From assembly GCA_003558575.1 (NCBI GenBank), contig PWPY01000176.1, positions 1 to 9,183 of the forward strand: a stretch of DNA of 9,183 bases, in the 5' to 3' direction. Both the position numbers and the translations under genes were made by a program. Source of the stretch: Desulfonatronovibrio sp. (GTDB lineage: Bacteria > Desulfobacterota > Desulfovibrionia > Desulfovibrionales > Desulfonatronovibrionaceae). The notes beneath the pieces were generated by a model. The model was given only the letters and a program-made list of their open reading frames with translations. It was not told the DNA's origin and ran no database searches. Shown piece by piece: positions 5,848 to 9,183 of the stretch (its first letter is position 1; the number at the start of each line of letters is the position of its first letter).

Positions 5848-6667
5848 ATTCATCTCCTTCAACTTCATATTCTACCGGGTCATCTACTGGTGCTTCCGGG
5901 GCAGTCTCTGTTTTTAACCTGGCAAAGATCAGGTAGCCGGTATGAGCTACCATACGGTCATCAGGTCTTAGCCTCTCTGGTACAGGTTTATATCTTCTCA
6001 CCAGGATTTCCAGTACCTCCACTGAGGTAAAGGGGCCTTTTTCCATGGCCGCAAGGAGTTCACTCACCTGGTTGGTTGTAGGTAGAAGAAACCCCACAGG
6101 TCCCCCGGGAAGCAATGCCCCAGGTATATGTTCAAGATAGTCCCAGGGGGTGCGGACATCGAGAAAAAGGGCGTCAACATTTGTCTGATCAAATCCAGTA
6201 CTTATATCTTTATGGATATTTTCCACCCTGCCACTGAGTCCGTTTTGCTGCAGATTTTTTTGACAAAGGGAAGCAAATTCTTCTCTGCGCTCATAAGAAT
6301 ATACTTTGCCCTGATCCCCTACAAACCAGGCCAGAGCTGTGGTTAATGCGCCTGATCCTGATCCTGATTCAATTACTTTTGATCCTGGACCGATTCCAAG
6401 CTTGACAATAATGTATCCAATATCTTTGGGGTAAATGATTTGTGTTCTGCGCTTTACTGATTTGATGAGATCATAAAGGGTTGGCTTGAATACAGTATAA
6501 GTCCTGCCTAAGTGAGTATCAAGAGTACTGCCAAATCCTTTTTCCATGATATTTTGCATTTGAAGCTGTCCGTCATTGGTGTTAATTATCTCTTCAGGGT
6601 TTAGAATCCTAAAGTAACGCTTGCCCTTTGGGCTAACCAGCATTACCAATTGACCAGGTTTTATCAT
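5837..6667 (-). CDS. trmI: tRNA (adenine-58-N1)-methyltransferase TrmI
   Basis: TrmI uses S-adenosylmethionine to form m1A58 in the T-loop of tRNA and normally acts as a homotetramer. The frame extends to ATG 6709, but AAGGAG (6684-6679) lies 11 bases before ATG 6667, whose product begins MIKPGQLVML as in family members; the extra 14 upstream residues look untranslated. From this start (276 residues) a small N-terminal beta domain (about 1-60) precedes the Rossmann methyltransferase. The SAM loop is ESGSGSGAL (100-108), IIYPKDIGYI is at 77-86, the catalytic-region LDVRTPW has Asp170, and RPDDRMVAHTGYLIFAR (234-250) closes the fold. The tail (about 253-276) is acidic. A PPW/EPW-like motif reads TPW here. 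The stop overlaps the yggS start region. Confidence 0.92.
   Translation of the reverse strand: MIKPGQLVMLVSPKGKRYFRILNPEEIINTNDGQLQMQNIMEKGFGSTLDTHLGRTYTVFKPTLYDLIKSVKRRTQIIYPKDIGYIIVKLGIGPGSKVIESGSGSGALTTALAWFVGDQGKVYSYERREEFASLCQKNLQQNGLSGRVENIHKDISTGFDQTNVDALFLDVRTPWDYLEHIPGALLPGGPVGFLLPTTNQVSELLAAMEKGPFTSVEVLEILVRRYKPVPERLRPDDRMVAHTGYLIFARLKTETAPEAPVDDPVEYEVEGDEFDC
5854..5859 (-). promoter_or_regulatory. Ribosome binding site inside the end of trmI, for yggS
   Basis: AAGGAG on the minus strand is immediately adjacent to ATG 5853, too close to use, and 6 bases before TTG 5847. It lies inside the trmI coding sequence, so translation of yggS is likely coupled to trmI. Confidence 0.55.
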
Positions 6668-6751
6668 TGGCGAGGTGTCTCCTTGTAATTTATTATTGAA
6701 CATAGTCATGAATTTTGAAACCTAAATCGTAAAGTCCGGAAAATCAATTAA
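6668..6751. other. Divergent intergenic region between trmI and the radical SAM gene
   Basis: This 84-bp AT-rich spacer must hold the promoters for both directions. For trmI, AATAAT about 20 bases before AAGGAG could be a -10 but lacks a good -35. No strong promoter is seen for the plus strand. AAGGAG at 6684-6679 is the trmI ribosome site. Confidence 0.5.
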
Positions 6752-7702
6752 ATGATGTTTGAATATATATTTGGACCTGTCATGTCATCAAGACTTGGCT
6801 CATCTCTCGGGATTGATCTTTTGGGTTGCAAGGTATGCAGTTTTGATTGTCTTTATTGCGAATCAGGCAAGACCGAGATAAAGACAATAAAAAGGGCAGC
6901 CTGTGTTTCTCTGGAAAGTATTGCTTCAGAGCTTCAGACCTGGTTTGAAACTTATGAGCAGCGTTCTGATTTTATTACTCTGGGTGGTCAGGGTGAGCCG
7001 TGCCTGAATTCTTGCCTGGGAGAAATAATTCAGTCCATCAAACAGATGCCGTTGGATATCCCGGTGGCAGTACTGACCAATTCATCCATGCTCAGTGACC
7101 CCCAGGTAAGAAAGGAACTCTGCGCAGCAGATGTTGTTCTGCCATCCCTTGACTCTCTTGTGGAAAGTGAGTTTAAAAAAATTAACAGACCTCATCCTTC
7201 AATTGACCTTAAAGGGTTAGCCCAGGGCCTGCTTGATTTCAGACAGGAGTTTCAGGGCAAAATTTTTCTTGAAGTTTTAATTATTCCCGGAATTAATGAT
7301 TCCCGGGAAAATTTGAACCGCTTAATCGATTTTAACAGTCAGCTCAGGCCTGACAGAGTGGATATCACTACCATGTCAAGGCCGGGATCATATCTTGGAG
7401 CAGAACTTCCATCCAGTAATTTTCTGGCAGAATGGCGTAAAGCATTTAATGCCACGGTCAGCCCTGGAAAAGTATCTGTAACAAATATTTGCACAGACCA
7501 GTCTGCCATTAGAGAAAGGGTGCTTTCTTCAGTTAAGAGAAGGCCCCAGACTCAAGAGCAGTTGATCAGGGCCTTAGGAGTAAGCTCCAGTGACCTTGAT
7601 GCTGCCCTCAGTGAACTGGAAGGATCCGGGCTGATCCAATCAGCAGAAAGTAAGACTGATTTTCAAAAATTTTATTTAGTAAGGGGAAAGCATGCCGGTT
7701 AA
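6752..7702 (+). CDS. Radical SAM protein, COG0731 family, with C-terminal winged helix
   Basis: The product has 316 residues. The N-terminal GPVMSSRLGSSLGIDLL (8-24) is the hallmark of the COG0731 family, followed by the radical SAM cluster motif C-x3-C-x2-C at Cys29, Cys33 and Cys36, which binds a 4Fe-4S cluster for SAM cleavage. TLGGQGEP (76-83) is the SAM-contact GGxGEP motif. VLIIPGIND (175-183) and the MSRPG segment (208-212) are also typical. Residues about 253-312 (RRPQTQEQLIRALGV, then a helix pair) look like a winged helix-turn-helix, which might bind nucleic acid. Archaeal relatives in this family (Taw1) make wyosine in tRNA; bacterial members have no proven reaction that I know. 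ATG 6752 or 6755 is possible, both with a poor ribosome site. The stop overlaps the RNase gene by 11 bases, implying co-expression. Confidence 0.88.
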   Translation: MMFEYIFGPVMSSRLGSSLGIDLLGCKVCSFDCLYCESGKTEIKTIKRAACVSLESIASELQTWFETYEQRSDFITLGGQGEPCLNSCLGEIIQSIKQMPLDIPVAVLTNSSMLSDPQVRKELCAADVVLPSLDSLVESEFKKINRPHPSIDLKGLAQGLLDFRQEFQGKIFLEVLIIPGINDSRENLNRLIDFNSQLRPDRVDITTMSRPGSYLGAELPSSNFLAEWRKAFNATVSPGKVSVTNICTDQSAIRERVLSSVKRRPQTQEQLIRALGVSSSDLDAALSELEGSGLIQSAESKTDFQKFYLVRGKHAG

Positions 7703-9149
7703 AAGAAAAAGAAAAATGTTTATCAGTGTGCTGCCGGGTGAGCAGATAGAGCTTGCCCTGTCTCTTGATGGGCTGATTCAGGAGTATTATGTTGAAATGC
7801 TCAATCAGTCCAAGACCAAGGGCAATATTTACAAGGCCAGGATCCATAATATTGATCAGGCCCTGCAGGCAGCTTTTATCAATTACGGTGCTTCCAGAAA
7901 TGGATTTCTCCAGGTGGATGAGATTCATCCTGAGTATTACCGCACAGACATCAAGCCTGTCAGGGGAAATAAGTATCCGCCTCTGCAAAGGGTTTTAAAA
8001 CCCGGGCAGGAACTCCTGGTTCAAGTGGTAAAGGAACCCACAGGTAATAAAGGCGCTTTTCTTACCACATACCTTTCATTTCCTGGGAGATATTTTGTTC
8101 TGACTCCCGGCAGGGAGCAGCTTGGAATATCCAGAAAGATAGAGGATGAAAAAGAGCGCGAAAGGTTAAAGTCCATTGTGCAGGAGCTTAAGTTAGATGA
8201 AGGTCTGGGGGTTATTGTACGAACAGTGAGTGAAAGTCGCAATAAGACATGTCTTTCCAGGGATCTGCAGTTTCTTAAAAGGTTATGGAAAGAAGTGCGT
8301 AAAAAAGGTATGGCAGAAAAGGCGCCAAATCTGGTCTACGAGGAAAAGGATCTGGCATTCAGAGCCATAAGGGATTATCTCACAGAGGATGTTTCTGAGG
8401 TGTGGGTGGATCATGAAGAGACAGCAGACCAGATCCAGGAGTTTGCCAGCTTAGTTTATCCAAGGCGCAAAAAAATGGTCAAGATTCACTCTGATGCTGA
8501 AAGGACCCTCCTGGAAAGGTTTAATCTTGAGAAGCAGATAAGCCAGATTTTTTCCAGGGAAGTTGATTTGCCCAGTGGAGGGCAGTTAGTCTTTGATCAG
8601 GCTGAGGCCCTGATGGCGGTTGATATAAATTCAGGCAAGATTGGCGGTGAAAAAGATTTCAAGGAAATGGCCTTTAAGACAAATATTGAAGCTGCCCAGA
8701 AAATTCCTCACCAACTTATGCTTAGAGATGTGGGTGGCCAGGTGGTCATAGACTTTATTGAAATGAAGGACAAGAAACATATCAGTGAAGTTGAGAAGGC
8801 CCTGCGTACTGCACTGAAATCCGATAAAGCCAGGACTGATGTTAATAAAATTTCAAGATTCGGCCTTGTGGAACTGGTCAGACAGCGACTGGGAACTTCA
8901 GCCTTGTCAGTAACAATGCAGGGTTGCTCCGCCTGCAAAGGAACAGGCATGGTCAGAAATATGGAATGGCAGTCCCTGCAGGCCCTCAAAGAAATTTATC
9001 GCCTTTTGCGCCGGAAGGGTTGTCCTTGTCCTTTGGAATTCGAAGTTGACAAGGAACTGGCAATTTATCTTCTGAACTATAAAAGGGATAAGATTTTCAA
9101 GATGGAGGAAAAATTAAATTGTCAGGTTTTGGTCATACCGAAAGAATAG
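7692..9149 (+). CDS. rng: Ribonuclease G/E family endoribonuclease
   Basis: RNase G/E cleaves single-stranded, AU-rich RNA and matures rRNA and mRNA. At 485 residues it has the length of RNase G and lacks the long C-terminal scaffold of E. coli RNase E. An S1 RNA-binding domain spans about 36-130 (KGNIYKARI, GFLQVDEIHPEYY). The DNase I-like catalytic domain holds the metal-binding MAVDINSGK (Asp311) and DVGGQVVIDFIEMKD (Asp354). Cys412 and Cys415 in GCSACKGTG form the zinc-link. The ATG at 7692 follows AAGGGG by about 5 bases and overlaps the radical SAM stop. Deltaproteobacterial relatives often begin at the equivalent of MFISVLPGEQ, here residue 9. Whether rng or rne is the better name cannot be settled by sequence alone. 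Confidence 0.95.
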   Translation: MPVKRKRKMFISVLPGEQIELALSLDGLIQEYYVEMLNQSKTKGNIYKARIHNIDQALQAAFINYGASRNGFLQVDEIHPEYYRTDIKPVRGNKYPPLQRVLKPGQELLVQVVKEPTGNKGAFLTTYLSFPGRYFVLTPGREQLGISRKIEDEKERERLKSIVQELKLDEGLGVIVRTVSESRNKTCLSRDLQFLKRLWKEVRKKGMAEKAPNLVYEEKDLAFRAIRDYLTEDVSEVWVDHEETADQIQEFASLVYPRRKKMVKIHSDAERTLLERFNLEKQISQIFSREVDLPSGGQLVFDQAEALMAVDINSGKIGGEKDFKEMAFKTNIEAAQKIPHQLMLRDVGGQVVIDFIEMKDKKHISEVEKALRTALKSDKARTDVNKISRFGLVELVRQRLGTSALSVTMQGCSACKGTGMVRNMEWQSLQALKEIYRLLRRKGCPCPLEFEVDKELAIYLLNYKRDKIFKMEEKLNCQVLVIPKE

Positions 9150-9165
9150 TTGTTTTAGCAGGCTC

Positions 9166-9183
9166 ATGACAATTATTCTTTCG
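9166..9183 (+). CDS. Possible start of the next gene (cut by window edge)
   Basis: ATG at 9166, 16 bases after the RNase stop, opens a frame (MTIILS) still running at the window end. An AGG three bases upstream is too close to be a good ribosome site. Only six codons are visible, so no function can be given. Confidence 0.25.

Overview
The window looks like the chromosome of a flagellated, Gram-negative sulfate-reducer-type bacterium of the former Deltaproteobacteria, most likely order Desulfovibrionales. This is inferred from the gene order motA, two tandem motB-like genes, fliL, fliM, fliN, and from the style of the RNase G/E protein. Base composition is moderate (roughly mid-40s % GC by eye). 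Genus cannot be fixed from sequence alone.

Bases 1-4473 (minus strand) hold one flagellar motor cluster. In transcription order it encodes MotA, two different MotB-type stator proteins, FliL, and the switch proteins FliM and FliN (FliN runs off the left edge). The stator parts (MotA/MotB) form the ion channel that pushes on the rotor, FliL supports the stator, and FliM/FliN form the C-ring that reads CheY-P. MotA carries threonines typical of sodium-type (PomA-like) stators. The second MotB-type protein has lost the peptidoglycan-contacting Asp of its OmpA-like domain.

Bases 4474-5124 are a 651-base gene-free stretch and the most unusual part. It contains (a) a 188-bp segment bounded by 17-bp near-perfect inverted repeats and holding several TCCGGA palindromes, which resembles a small non-autonomous transposable element; (b) a roughly 270-bp imperfect palindrome made of at least eight nested complementary blocks; and (c) a perfect sigma-28 (FliA) -10 box, GCCGATAA, facing motA, whose predicted start point falls on the outer foot of the palindrome. 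A flagellar-regulon promoter may therefore make a long hairpin RNA, either as the motA leader or as a separate small RNA.

Bases 5125-6667 (minus) encode a PLP-homeostasis protein (YggS/PLPBP family) overlapping the end of a tRNA m1A58 methyltransferase gene (TrmI). A short divergent spacer (6668-6751) separates these from a plus-strand pair: a COG0731-type radical SAM protein with a C-terminal winged helix (6752-7702), overlapping by 11 bases an RNase G/E gene (7692-9149). These four genes fit RNA modification/processing and cofactor housekeeping. Several starts look different from the longest open frame: TTG for the second motB-like gene and probably for yggS, and an internal ATG for trmI.
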